The notes below the pieces were generated by a model that saw only the letters and a program-made list of their open reading frames with translations, was not told where the DNA came from and made no database searches. 64,000 nt of DNA, from NCBI GenBank assembly GCA_032158295.1, contig CM063251.1, positions 18,105,425-18,169,424 on the forward strand, given 5' to 3'. Source of the stretch: Pycnopodia helianthoides. Lineage: Eukaryota > Echinodermata > Asteroidea > Forcipulatida > Asteriidae. The position numbers were made by a program, and so were the translations under genes. Of the stretch, positions 47,928 through 59,090 are shown one piece after another. How positions within the stretch are numbered: the stretch's first letter is position 1; the number at the start of each line of letters is the position of its first letter.

Positions 47928-48141
47928 CGTTCAACCACTTGGAGTTGAGCTGAGCAGTCCGGAGTGGTCTTGAGTGTCCGAGAGTGCGGTACAAGACAGG
48001 GTCTCTGGCAGTAAAATCCATCACTGTTGCACTGTAGAGGTCACCATTTTGTGTGAACAGAGCTGTTGTATTGCTACTGGGATCATACGGGCAACGGGCG
48101 ATACCTGTCACACTCTCTTCTATTTGGCTCAAGTTTCCTTT
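47928..48141 (-). CDS. Semaphorin exon E3: CPYDP to SKWLN
   Basis: The longest exon here, 214 bases: 71 codons plus a G that completes a Glu codon with E4. The acceptor is TTTGCAG and the donor GTGAGT. It encodes KGNLSQIEES, then IARCPYDPSSNTTALF, GDLYSATVMDFTARDPVLYR, and LRTAQLNSKWLN. These are consecutive conserved blocks of the class 5 sema domain: a blade cysteine in R-C-P-Y-D-P, a glycosylation sequon NTT, and the LRT-x-x-x-x-SKWL strand. A weak match to the palindromic repeat family (47669-47797) starts 131 bases past its donor. Confidence 0.96.
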
Positions 48142-49105
48142 CTGCAAACAACAGGAAAAGATGTTCTTTAGTCATTAGCTGTGTTCAAAATGGTCTTAAA
48201 ATTTTAAAGCTGTTCATTGAACTACAAAAAAACTGATTACACTGAAAAAAGTCCAATGCCAATGCAGTTTTGTCAACCATCGGCCCTTTTCAAAGCCTCC
48301 ACTCATAAATGACCTTTGACACCCTGCTCACAGGAAGTGACCTGCATCTTTGTATCTTATTCAAATAATACAAGATGTCCGAGTTACAAAATTAAACAAG
48401 TCTGAAAAAAAAAATCTATTTTTAATGGTTCTCGTCTTGGGAAGTTTTGCACCGGACCTAGGTACAGACTACCAAGGACATTACGTGTGACGACAGCTTC
48501 AATGTTTTGATATTAAATGTCAATGCTAATTTAATTAACGGCTGATTGGGATTTTTTTCTTACTGCTTTCAAAATTTTGTTTTTTTAAAGCTAAAACAGG
48601 AATGCTGGGAGTTCTGGAATGTTGATTTAGTTAATGGGCTAGATATCTGGGGCTATTTCTGGCTGAGATGTTTCCACCAGATGTATTTAAATATATATAT
48701 TTACATACATATATACGCACATATATCTATTGAACCTAGCAATGCGAGTCTGCGGTCACAACTTTAATGTACATCGCTTAAAACAGGTGTTCATCACTGA
48801 CAGAACTCCTCAGTGATCGTGATGTAGCAGCAGTAATTTTTGTCTTCAAACAGAACAGCTTCTCGAAAACACCACAGCATCAAAACAGGCCCGGAGTTTC
48901 ACCTTTGAGAGGGCAAGGCCATTTTTATTTGCAAAGGGCAAGTCTATGTTAAATTTTTGAAGGTGCAGCAAGTCCAAGACCAGGGCAACAGAGGCCATGG
49001 CCTCCGGGTAATTCTAGACCTGTGAAAGATAGGCCGGTGTCTATGTAGCAGACTACATGCCATTTAAAGGTAACTTAATAGTTAAGTAAGTAACACCAAT
49101 CTTAC
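48142..49105. other. Intron E2-E3 (964 bases)
   Basis: Shortest intron. Holds an AT dinucleotide-rich stretch at 48690-48730 and the AGGCCTGG-family repeat at 48886-49024. Confidence 0.8.
48886..49024 (-). repeat. AGGCCTGG-ended repeat, diverged copy
   Basis: GGCCCGGAGTTTCACC at one end and GGGTAATTCTAGACCTG at the other, with GGGCAAGGCCATTTTTATTT and GACCAGGGCAACAGAGGCCA inside. Inverted relative to 63462-63619. Confidence 0.7.
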
Positions 49106-49204
49106 CTGTCTCCACGTGCATCTTGGTGAGAAGGCGTTGGTTCCACAAGCAAACACCCTATTTCCTTGGAGTAACAGAACACGTACGTAATTACTACATT
49201 TCTC
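49106..49204 (-). CDS. Semaphorin exon E2: CGTNAF motif
   Basis: A 99-base exon of 33 codons, phase 0 at both ends, with acceptor TTTTTCCAG and donor GTAAGA. It encodes EKCSNYVRVLLL, then VFACGTNAFSP, and ends CTWRQ. The C-G-T-N-A-F-x-P-x-C block is a hallmark of the N-terminal half of the sema domain. Its cysteines (fragment residues 24, 41 and 50) are the ones known to form disulphides in this family. It is separated from E3 by the shortest intron in the window, 964 bases. Confidence 0.95.
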
Positions 49205-49617
49205 CTGGAAAAAGAAAGAAAGACAGAATGATTTAATGAAATGGTACAGAGGATTCTTCTTCTTTTCTTCGAGTTGTTGCTCAAATGTCAGGCAGTCACT
49301 ATAGAGTATTAATAAGGACGATGTTTAGATAATGTTTTAAATCACAAAATGTATGTTTGAGTTATACCAGAGCTCGTTTTCACTGAAAAATTACTTTTTG
49401 CTAAGCACATTTTGCAGAGAACCAGTCAGTATTAGTTAAGGTGTTGGCTGGTAACCAGTGGGGCATCCCACATGCCCCCCCCCCCAATTTTAAAGTCTGG
49501 ACTTTTGAGATTAAAAATTTCCTGAATGAAAAGTTACTTTTTATGAGCTTTAAAACGCAGTCTTTTTAAGTGTAACTATCTTTATAGCTATTAGTTTATG
49601 GCTATGAAAAAAATTTA

Positions 49618-49835
49618 CTGAAAATGAGTGGGAAAGGGAATTGACTCCATGGAAAAATGGAAATGGGCTAAATGGGAAAAATGAATTGCTAATGGGAAAA
49701 GGAATTGCTAAATGGGTAAAATGGAATTTCTGAATAGGAAGAGGGAAGTGCTCAATGGGAAAATGGGAAATTGCTGAAGGTGGGAATGAGAGACAAATGT
49801 TAAATGGGAAAGGAATTTTTACTGGGAAAAGAAAG
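49618..49835 (+). repeat. Degenerate AATGGGAAA tandem block
   Basis: About eight irregular units built on AAATGGGAAAAxGGAATTGCT. Spacing varies from 14 to 30 bases, so it is an old, broken minisatellite. Confidence 0.75.
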
Positions 49836-52194
49836 CAAAATGGAAAGAAGCTGCTATCTTGAATACAGTGTCAAAACCCTCTTGATGCCAAATCCAATGA
49901 AAATCAAAATTAATTATCTATTTAAAATTTCCAAAAAGGGCTCAACTTTTGGGAAAAGGTCAAAGGTCTACTCTGAAATATCATCACTTAAATTAAGATA
50001 AGACGTTAATGATGAAGGACTTGATAAGTATTGGGCTCGCTCTAAGATGACGGGCTATTAACAACTCACAGATTCTTAGTAATCCACTTTCATTTCTGGA
50101 GTTCAAAGTCAGCCCAACAGGAAACACAACCAGTGCAGCGATGACGGACACACCAGCCCAGAGTTGACTCATGGGATTAAAACACACCACTTGTGATGGT
50201 CAATCTAGTGTCCAGACTTAAAGCATACTCCTACTACTACATCTTCTATGGTAGGACCAGCTGTTTCAATGTCTGGTATCTGACTCAAGAAAGGTTGGAA
50301 TTAAGCCAGCAATTTGTAGATGATGACATGGGATGCAGAACCGTTGCAAGAACAACACATTTCCCGAGTAATGACTTCATTATTGTAGAGCGCTTCAAGG
50401 CAAGATTTGACAGAATACTGAGATTCATCTTTAGATGAGTTGTCAATATCACCATAGTGATCTTGTATCGTCATAGTGATTTGTGTTGTGACATAACACT
50501 TTGCTAACTCAACATAAGATTAATTTTTGCACAATGTGAAAACCAGCCCTGATCTATTCTGATTGTTTGTAGAACTGTTTGAAGGAGAGTTTATCCAAGC
50601 TGATTAGTTAAGTGCATCCTCCAACTACAAATAGTGACAATCTCTCGTGGGGACAAACAAACACACTGTCCATGCAACATCAACATTTTTAAAGAAAATC
50701 TCATTTGGCATTATTTAACAAATCTTTGACAACTTAGTTTTAGTCTTCCGAAATTCTGAAACATACTCCGTGGCAGGTAGAATAAATAGCAAGACAAGTT
50801 CTCAAATCTACACAGCAAAGTAGATATACACACATGGTATTACCACAAAATGAATATACTAACTAAATTTGTCAAATATATACTTAATTACTAGGATTGA
50901 GTTACTTAATGCGTTATTTAACTCCCGCTACCTCGACCATGGATGAGGAGTGCACTGAATCCCATAGACAGCATTGTTCATGACATCATCAAAGCCAGAG
51001 CTATCCCTGTCTGTTAACAAGGGGGGTATTTTAGAAGATTATTTCATTATCAGAGTGTCAACAGCACTAACCTGGGAATATGATAAGGGTGGGATTAGCA
51101 CCCAGATGGGAAATTACTAGACCACTGGGCATAGAGGAATAGACTTTTCAACATGGGCATAATAAGAACAACCCCAGGGAAGACCTCGCTTAATTTCACC
51201 ATCAAGAGTCATCTTAAAGATGGTTAGCAAATGAATCTCTCTTAAATGTTATTCGGTAAACTGTTATGTCACAATACAATCACTATGGATACAGTGACAA
51301 CCCATCTTAAGATGAATCTTAAATCAGGCCCTGGGTGGTTATCCTTTTGATACAGAAGGGACTTATCCGAGATGATCTGGACAAAGTTAGCCGTTGAGAG
51401 TTTGGGAAAATGCAAAAGGATCTGGACAGACAAGACGCTTGTCCTCTCAGCTAGATCGTCATTTTGGTTTTTAGTTCCCAAGATGTATCGACTTTCTCTA
51501 TGGATGTTACTTTAAGAGCCACAAAATAGTTGAAATAGTACCCTAAACATTTGGCATATCTTTGAATTGAAAAAGTGTTATCAATCCTGGCTTGAAATGG
51601 CACATGCAGAGTCATCTTTCTGCACTCTTTCAGACAAAATTTTAAAATAAACCAGTGAGCTCATTCCAAGAGTAATAAAATACCTTTATTCATGATTAAC
51701 CAACCAGATAAGAAAAACAGTTTTGTTCAGTTATTGGAGCTTGATAGATGGATACTTGAGACATTGACAGATTGACCGGTCTAAGACAAGACCACTGCTG
51801 GACCCATGGTGTGTCATCCAAGGCGGCAGTTGGTCTGAGTTTACTCAGCAAAGTTCTTAGAACCTCCAGCCATTTGTCATCAGCTCGGAAAAACTCCCTG
51901 ACAAAAATTGATTATGTGCCAATTAGACTAATCCCTAAAAATTACGATTCCTGCCAACAAACAAGACATTAATTATCACCTAAAGATGAAACAATTAGTA
52001 AGATAACAATCTAGACATGGATCCAGCTTGGTTTAATTGATGGCTAGTTAAGGAATAGGTTGTGAGGTTTAAGAAACCAGGTGTCCTTTAAGAGAAAAAA
52101 AAACTCTAAGCAGGGGAGGTTTCTTCAGAAGATTTGAGGAAAAGAGGAGGATTCCTTCCTTCAAATTGCATTTGTTTTTTCGTTCTTTCCTTTA

Positions 52195-52435
52195 AGGGTG
52201 TGTACAACATTGGTAAGGTTGAAAATATAAATGTTCACAGATTTGTACATTGTATAAAATTGGTCATGGTGGAAAACTTCCCTTGAAATAGTTTTGCTTG
52301 AAATGCTCTAGTTTTTAGGAAAAGAGTAAAACAATTAGTCTTTATCACGGTGATAAAAATCCGATGTTTGAAAACAGTGAAAACATAAAAGAGGGTTTTT
52401 CATAAAAGACCGATTGAGCTTAAACTTTCACTGCA
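52195..52435 (-). repeat. MITE family copy, inverted
   Basis: The reverse complement reads GATAAAGACTAATTGTTTTA, AGAGCATTTCAAG, TTTCAAGGGAAGTTTTCCAC and CTTACCAATGTTGTACACAC, matching 46497-46772 in order. Confidence 0.8.
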
Positions 52436-54369
52436 GTGTGCGGATGGCCCCACACATACTAAACACAAAACGAAAATGAACCCAGAGGTGTTCACACTTC
52501 GGCTTTTCGACATATGTTGGATTTTTTTGACACGGATCAAGAGCTCTCAACCCACCTCCTGAAGCAGGATTGGTTTAGACATGGATCGAGCGCTCTACAC
52601 GGATCAACAACAGTCACTGTGTTGAAATGCTGAAGTGAGAAAAGGTCAGCCCAGATTACACGGATCAGACCCATGTCCAACACGGAGATGTTCTGTAGTG
52701 TGAGAAGCCCGGTAGCTTTGCATGCATACCTGTTGTAACTAACTCGTGAAAGTAACAGGCACTTTGAGATGCCTGCTACTAAGCGCTGGACAAGAAATTC
52801 ATACCATATTATACGTTCATACATTGCCAAACAACATCTTACGGCAAAACTAAATAACTGGAGATAAACAACTATTTTAAATTTGTTTAAGGGGGTCTAA
52901 ATCTCAACAAAATAACAATTCCATTTCAGATCTTTAAAACAAAATTATTAAGTTGATCATTTAGGACACCTTTTTTCAAAACGTCCTTCATGTTTTTTTC
53001 CTTTTTCTCAAAACATACCTACACCTAAAGTATGAAAAAAACAAGAGGATGGTTTAAGCAGGAAGTAATCTGAAATTATGTAAAACTAGTTCCAACTTCT
53101 TATCTTACTTTACAAATTTGGACGACAACAAAAAGATGCAGAGTCCGGAAGGAGATTCACTTCCTGTGATCTGTCACTGGTCATGTGACACTACATGTCA
53201 CCATGGCAACCTGTAATGAAGATGCATTCTAGAGATTGTAGTAACGACAGGGTGACAGGAGGGGGGGAGGGAGTTGGTTTGAGTTTGTCAGAAAGAGATA
53301 AACCAACACAGGTGGCCGATATCATTAAGAAGTGTTTGGAAAATATCCTGTCCTTAGGTTGGCCACAAGGTGATAAAAAAAGGGGACCAACTTGACACTC
53401 TTAATTAAGAAATTAATTTGCAAAAGTATTTTCTCTCTTCTGTTGTGCATAAGCATCTGTGTTTCCAATTTTTAATTTCTAAAGTTTTCTTAAGGGGTCA
53501 ACTTTTGCACTTTTAAAAATGTTGTTCTTGTTCAGTTATTTATCATTCTCTTATTTATTTTCATTTATTCTGTATTTCCTTGTTTTTTGAGGGTGGTACC
53601 TAGGGGTCAATTTACCCTGTTCTGAAATCTCGAGAACTATTGCAAATTTGTCACAGTATTTTTTATCGTAAAATGAATGGCATTCTTCCAACTTATTTGT
53701 TCGTTTGTTATTCAAAAAAATAAATCTATTCTTTACATAATTAGCTAAATCAAATCAAATCAAACACTGATTGAGACATTCACAAAGAAACTCAAATCAA
53801 GAATCAAGACATTCATCAATTTCACTTCTCACATCAGCTTGGCGGTACTTTCTGATTGTCAAAGGCAAGAAGGGTAAGAAGTCTTTATCAGTTGTTATTC
53901 CAATACCCAAAGAAATACAAGTTCATTGTCTATGACATGAACTTATAGGTCAACTTCTGGTGACTTCAAAATTACCCACGGACTATATAATTTCAATATT
54001 CGGTCTTTTCCAGGCATACAGAGGAAAGTTTTCTTACAGAGTGACAACTTCTTTCTAACAGAGGTATTCCTTGTCAGCTATATGCTTACAGTGGATAAAA
54101 CCGGCTGGAGATATTTAAAAGACTGTGAGTCATGCCAAGGATGCTGTCATTGTCTTGTTCCTTCCACCTTGTCTTCGTTCAGATTAAGGAATATCTTAAG
54201 ATGAATTGATCAGGGCTGTCTAAGATGGAGTCCCAAGTAATTGGGGGAAGTCTCAAATGAGATAATCTACTGCTCATAGAGGGGTCTTAGTCTTAGTATC
54301 TTGTCTAATCGAGACGTCTGATGAAGCCTTTATTCAATAGAAAAATCTTCCATGGCTCCCAATTCCCAA

Positions 54370-54545
54370 GCATACTATGTCCTTCGGATGTGATGCTAAG
54401 CCTCATGTGTTGTGTAAAGCACTTAAAAAGAACCCAGTGCACTTATCATTAAGAGAAGGGGGTTACTTCTGGCTTAGTTGGCTGTAGATTGCGCCATAAT
54501 CACCTTGTAAACCCTTACAAGGTGCTATATAAATGGATCTCATAA
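54370..54545 (+). repeat. Interspersed repeat ending in GTGCTATATAAATGG
   Basis: CCTTCGGATGTGATGCTAAG, AAGAACCCAGTGCAC, AGAAGGGGGTTACTTCTGGC, GGCTGTAGATTGCGCCATAA, CACCTTGTAAACCCTTACAA, then GGTGCTATATAAATGG. The order and ending are those of a repeat widespread in marine invertebrates. Confidence 0.7.
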
Positions 54546-54802
54546 ATTGAAATCTGTCAATAAAACACTACAGGCTTCAAGATGCTCCTAGATAAAGTGC
54601 TGTATAAGAACTGGGTGTTAAGTAAAAACTTAGTCTGTCAAGAAATACTATGATTTAGAAGACTCTCAACAACTGATATAATTTCTAATCAGTTCCTACA
54701 AATTTTTGAATTTCCAAGTAATCACTAGAACAAAGTGAGAACTAAAATACTCTATTTAAAAATCGTGCTGTCAGATCCAGTTTGGTGGTGTGGTGGTGGT
54801 GG

Positions 54803-54818
54803 TGGGGGGGGGGGGGGA
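54803..54818 (+). repeat. GGT/G-run microsatellite
   Basis: A GGT-type tract (54784-54803) runs into an uninterrupted G run of about 16 bases. Confidence 0.8.
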
Positions 54819-54873
54819 GGTACGTTCTTCTGTGTAGCACTCATTTTAAGCAGTCGGGTAACACAAAGCCGTA

Positions 54874-55025
54874 TCAATGTGGTCGAGTGGTTAGACTGCA
54901 ATGCTGGACTTGCAATCACAAGGTTGTGGGTTCGAATCCTACCAAGATAACTGCTGCTTTCACAATAACAATTGTCTTCCAGTTACTGAATCACAATTTA
55001 TCAATTTGTGCCATTATATAATATG
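54874..55025 (+). repeat. tRNA-derived SINE (Ser/Leu-like head)
   Basis: A box in GTGGTCGAGTGGTTAGACTG, CTGGACTTGCAATCACAAGG, and a canonical B box GGTTCGAATCC at 54929-54939, then an unrelated tail ending near TTATATAATATGG. The predicted anticodon stem does not pair, which argues against a functional gene. Confidence 0.75.
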
Positions 55026-55802
55026 GGCGTTAAACCAATGTTTGTATGAGAGAGATTGTCTGTTTATATCTCCTTGTGGGAACTTTGCCGAGTTCGCTTG
55101 TTAGGGAAGATCATCTAAACAAAAACAAATAAACCCCCAAACCAAAAAAAGCACAGAATTCATCTTCAAATACACTTATACTGGCTGAGGTGAAGAAGAA
55201 TGACATCTATGTATAACTTTGCCTGCTTACTTGATTTAGTCTGTCCCTAGGTTCAAACAACTGTAACACTCCACTCCTTGGACTGTCACAAGAACCAAAC
55301 AGAGAAAGACTCTGCTAGGGTCGAAGCGTCAGGCCACTAACTAATTTTTTGCAAGAACCAAACAAAACAAGACAAATACTTCTTGTGTTCTGATCAGCAG
55401 TATCCGATGGTGACGCTGCGGTTTCTTTATCCATTTAACAAAAAATTTGACCCTCACTTGACTTTTCACGATTTGGTTGTTTTTTTGTTTTTTGGAGAAA
55501 GCTTGATAGAATGTTGAGTAGTATCGGGTTAACAGCACGTATGAAGGATTTCCCTCCGCTGGATTCTACCTAATTCTAGTCAGGAGTCTCGTTTTTGCTA
55601 AACCGTTTGTTTTCATATATGAAGAGAACCAGCTGGAAATTTAACACAGCTTTGTTTAGCAGAAATAAACTCCTCAACAAACTATTTACATTTAAGAAAA
55701 AACTCCGCTGGCGCTGCACAGGCTGAGCAGATATTGAACCAATTAGCACTAAATTTAATTAAGCAAAGAATACAGGAAATGTAAGCACCAAGTTTAAGAC
55801 AT

Positions 55803-55958
55803 CTCAGTTTTAGATGTGGGAGGAAAATCCAACCGGGGACAACCCACGCAATCAGGTACGGACTGACAACAGTCCCGAATTCAAAGGGGGGATTCAAACC
55901 GGGGTCCACAGAGGTGAAAGGCAGGGAAAGAAACCACTGAGCCGACCTCGATGCCTAT
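55803..55958 (-). repeat. tRNA-like SINE, second copy
   Basis: On the minus strand AGGCATCGAGGTCGGCTCAG, TGGTTTCTTTCCCTGCC, GGTTTGAATCCC (B box), then TGATTGCGTGGGTTGTCC and CCTCCCACATCTAAAACTG. Matches 35865-36020. Confidence 0.7.
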
Positions 55959-56726
55959 ACTTGGCTTTCAATAATTTCAGGCACATAGAACAGGAAGTCT
56001 TTCTAAACCTAAATGCAGAGCTGCCACCATTTGCATCTTGCAATCAGGGATATTTTGTACAACGATCAGGGAGATATTTAGAAATACATTCAATATAAAT
56101 AGGGAAAAATGTTTCCATAATCAGGGAGGTTTTTCGAAATTGTTTATCAGAACACGGAAGGATTGGGTTTTTTTCAGGGGACATTCTGCAGATTCAGGGA
56201 GAGTTGTCAGCTATGCTGTTGGCGAACATGACATTAAACAGCCCACTCTTGGCACCTAAGGTATCTATTTAAAATCGGCTCGGATCCTTAACGGAAAGCT
56301 GTAAGCAATACGTTAGAGGGATGTGGAGGAAACGAGCTATCGACCCCGCTGGTCAGATGCTATCTGAAGGAGACAATCCCTTAAATAGTGTCATGTGGTG
56401 TTGTGATTACTGTTCTAATACACAAGTATTAAATACCACTTTATTTATTCAGACGAGGAGTTCAGTGGAGAACAAGCAAGTGATAGATTGAGTGAAGTCT
56501 TCTTGGAAAAAAGAGTTGGGTTGTTGTCTCACATAGCTTGGCCCAAACTCAAAAGACTCAGGGGCGATGGCACGGCTTAACTTTTCTTTCCACCATGGTT
56601 GAATACACTTTGGTTAGTTTGCCTTTTAAGTTTGAATGTTGCCGTCGGGAATAGAGTACTGTTTGAAAAAGCAAAGGCCTGAAATGAAGTGAACATCTAT
56701 AATTGAATCAGACAAAACGGTCTTAC

Positions 56727-56789
56727 CTCGGACTCCCCTTTCCTCTGGCAGTTGTCAATAATCCGACTTTCTGGTTTCCATTCTGTATA
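56727..56789 (-). CDS. Semaphorin exon E1 (of those visible): N-terminal sema domain
   Basis: A 63-base exon of 21 codons, phase 0 at both ends. The acceptor is TTTCAG and the donor GTAAGA. It encodes YTEW...CQRKGESE. The spacing W, nine residues, C, then a KG-x-S-E motif is that of class 5 semaphorins just before the conserved EC-x-NY. The next exon supplies E-K-C-S-N-Y at once, which fixes the junction. This is the most 5' exon I am sure of. The preceding exon, which should encode the VGAR-type first strand and end in phase 0, was not firmly found. Confidence 0.88.
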
Positions 56790-58908
56790 CTGAAAGCAAA
56801 ACAAGACAAATAAAACACAGGTGAGAATCATTTCTGACAAAAAAAAATCTGAAACTATAAGATCCAATATTTCAGGAGGTATGTTGAAATGGCGGCATTT
56901 TCACCTTTAGGTAACCCCTGGAGTTACAGATTTCAAGAAGCAGTAATGAGCAGTATCCCTAGCTACTGAAGTTTATCAAAGAGCACAATTTCTAAAGGCA
57001 TAATCAGTGATTTGACTCAGATCTCTCCATTCCATCCAACCCCCCTAACAATTGCAGCATGTTATAAACTGACAAGCGTTTCAAGACAAATTGAACGTTT
57101 GACACTAGGCCTATGTTTTCCCCGGTTGTGTAGTTGTGTGTGGAGGTGGGAAGGGGGTGTTTGCCAACAGGTTTTTCCTGATTGATTGTCGACTAATTTC
57201 ATCTTGTCCTCACCTACAATAACAAACACATTCGACCGGGCACCAACAAATCGCTCCACTTCTCCAATAATAGATATCATAAAAAATTAGCTTATGTTTC
57301 AGACATGACAACCCACAATGGGCCAAGGTCGCCCTGTGGTTTGGGTCAATTTGTTTTAAACTGCTCGTGTATGTACGAGGAAAAGAGTCTTCAAAGAACC
57401 ACAAAGACTTGAAAGAGGACAGAAGAAGACGATCTTCCTCTCCTCTGTTGAGATGACAGGTCTGAACAAGATGACAGAGATGTCAATCATTATAAGAAAA
57501 GACCCCCCCCCATGGGTTTACAGTTTCAGGAAGGTGGACTTCCTCAACTTATTGTTAACGTTACGCAGTCGTTTCCATGGCCAGGCCACACGGGGTTTTT
57601 ATAACAACATCTTCCCCCCTTGCCATGAAGAAGGTAAGGTGGGCATCCAATGAAGGAGTAATCTTGATGGGTTGATGTGCGGACAGTTTTTTCACATCTG
57701 ACCCAAGTTCGTTTTAACTTGTCGGTTCGGCGTAGATTTCACTAATGTTCAAATGCAACAGTTTGTCATGATTTCAAGCTCTACCTCGGAAACCATTTAC
57801 AGCAATTTTTAAAAACTGACTTAACCAATCAGTGCATAGTTTATATCTATGCTGATGATACATGTGATCCTGTTGGTCAGGATTGAACCAATAAGAGCAC
57901 GGGATATAGGCCAATAATCACAACTCCACAAAGTTAACTGCAATCCCTGCCTTTTTGATGACTCAACATATCCATCCAAACTTCAATGACTACCTCACAA
58001 CCAAGAAAATCGTTTAGAGTTTCAAAGAGATCCAGCTGTTATCAAGAAATATCAGACCTTTTTCTACAACCACGTTTTCTAATTTCCCAGATAAGCAAAA
58101 ACAGAGGCTCCGTGTATCAAACAAGGTCGTCTACAACCATAATGACACATTTAAATGCCAGCGCTGGTCCAACATCTTAGCAAAGAAATAATTGAACATA
58201 TGTCACCAATCCTTCCCCCCCACCAAACCCCCAGGCAGCCAACTCCCCCAGGTTGCTTGTGTTTTCCCTCGGTAGCCCAGCGTGTAGATGTTTCGAAGTC
58301 TGCTGTCTCTAAATGTTTACTCTTGCCGCTAAGCGAGGGCCGTGAATCATCCCTGGTAATCCACATTTCCTAGGGCCAGTGCGTGTGAAGAGAGACTAGA
58401 TTACGCCGTTGCGGATGCCGAGTACACTTGTACAGATTCTCGAGAAAGTTAGAAATTGAAGAAAAAAAGGCAACTTAGAGAGGCGGATGGAAAACGCAGC
58501 CACTTTGGTTCACAGCGAAACTTCAAAAAGGGTTGTGCAAATTGAGACGGAAAGCGATTCAAGATTACAGGGGATGCTAAACTATGCCATGGCTGTCATA
58601 ATATAGTGCTAACTTCAACATTACAGCTGATAAACATTACCCTCCAATTACCCCCATTTATGGGTAGCAGACGGTACCCCTAGACCCCTTTCTCTGCCTT
58701 TGGAGACGTACACCTTCCCCAAGTTTCCTCCTGATGTGTTTTCATCCTACAGCTGACTAGATTCATTGCTTCGAGCACTTTTGAAGCTGTGTAACTTGAT
58801 ATCTAACCCCAGTTGTAACTGGATACATGTAGAGGGGTAAACAGACATGTCTCTCAGCGTTTAACCAATATTTCTGTTTTCAAGGAGTCTGATCTGAAAT
58901 AATTCCTT

Positions 58909-59090
58909 AATAATAATAATAATAGCACAGTACTTACATAGCGCATCACACAAAAGTCTTGATGCGCTTCACAACAATTACAGGCAATTAAACAAGCAGG
59001 TAAACTTTTAAGGAGCGACTTAAATACAGTTTGAGTTCTTGCAGTTTTGATGTGATGTGGAACAGAGTTCCAAAGACAAGGTTACTTCCA
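58909..59090 (+). repeat. TAA-run plus ATAGCGC repeat
   Basis: TAATAATAATAATAATAGCA then CTTACATAGCGCATCACAC, GATGCGCTTCACAACAATTA, GGAACAGAGTTCCAAAG. Layout resembles 4753-4960. Boundaries uncertain. Confidence 0.5.

Larger units (their letters stand above)
49205..56726. other. Intron E1-E2 (7.5 kb)
   Basis: Contains a possible foldback relic at 49371-49472, a degenerate tandem block at 49.6 kb, MITE copy at 52.2 kb, repeats at 54.4 kb, a SINE head at 54.9 kb and a SINE at 55.8 kb. The stretch 50.5-52.1 kb and 52.5-54.3 kb shows nothing recognisable. Confidence 0.6.
713..56789 (-). other. Partial class 5 semaphorin gene (nine-exon span, open at both ends)
   Basis: Span of a minus-strand gene whose nine coding exons join in frame. 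In transcript order they are 56727-56789, 49106-49204, 47928-48141, 40327-40415, 27894-27926, 26221-26329, 23942-24135, 13114-13229 and 713-786. Every intron has GT/AG ends and each junction keeps phase, giving about 330 residues with no stop. Semaphorins are secreted or membrane guidance ligands that bind plexins through the seven-bladed sema propeller. Class 5 is favoured by LRTAQ, SKWLNEPNF, YFFFRE, LEDNWTTFMKAR and RSAW, which fit Sema5 better than Sema1 or Sema6. The class-defining thrombospondin repeats are not in the window, so the class rests on sema sequence alone. Sequons at fragment residues 57, 78, 167, 178 and 320 suggest a glycosylated extracellular protein. Orthology to a particular vertebrate Sema5 is not claimed. 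Confidence 0.9.

Noticed and set aside
54879..54945. Possible functional tRNA gene with B box GGTTCGAATCC.
   Set aside because: The anticodon stem does not pair and no acceptor stem closes; it continues into a SINE tail.
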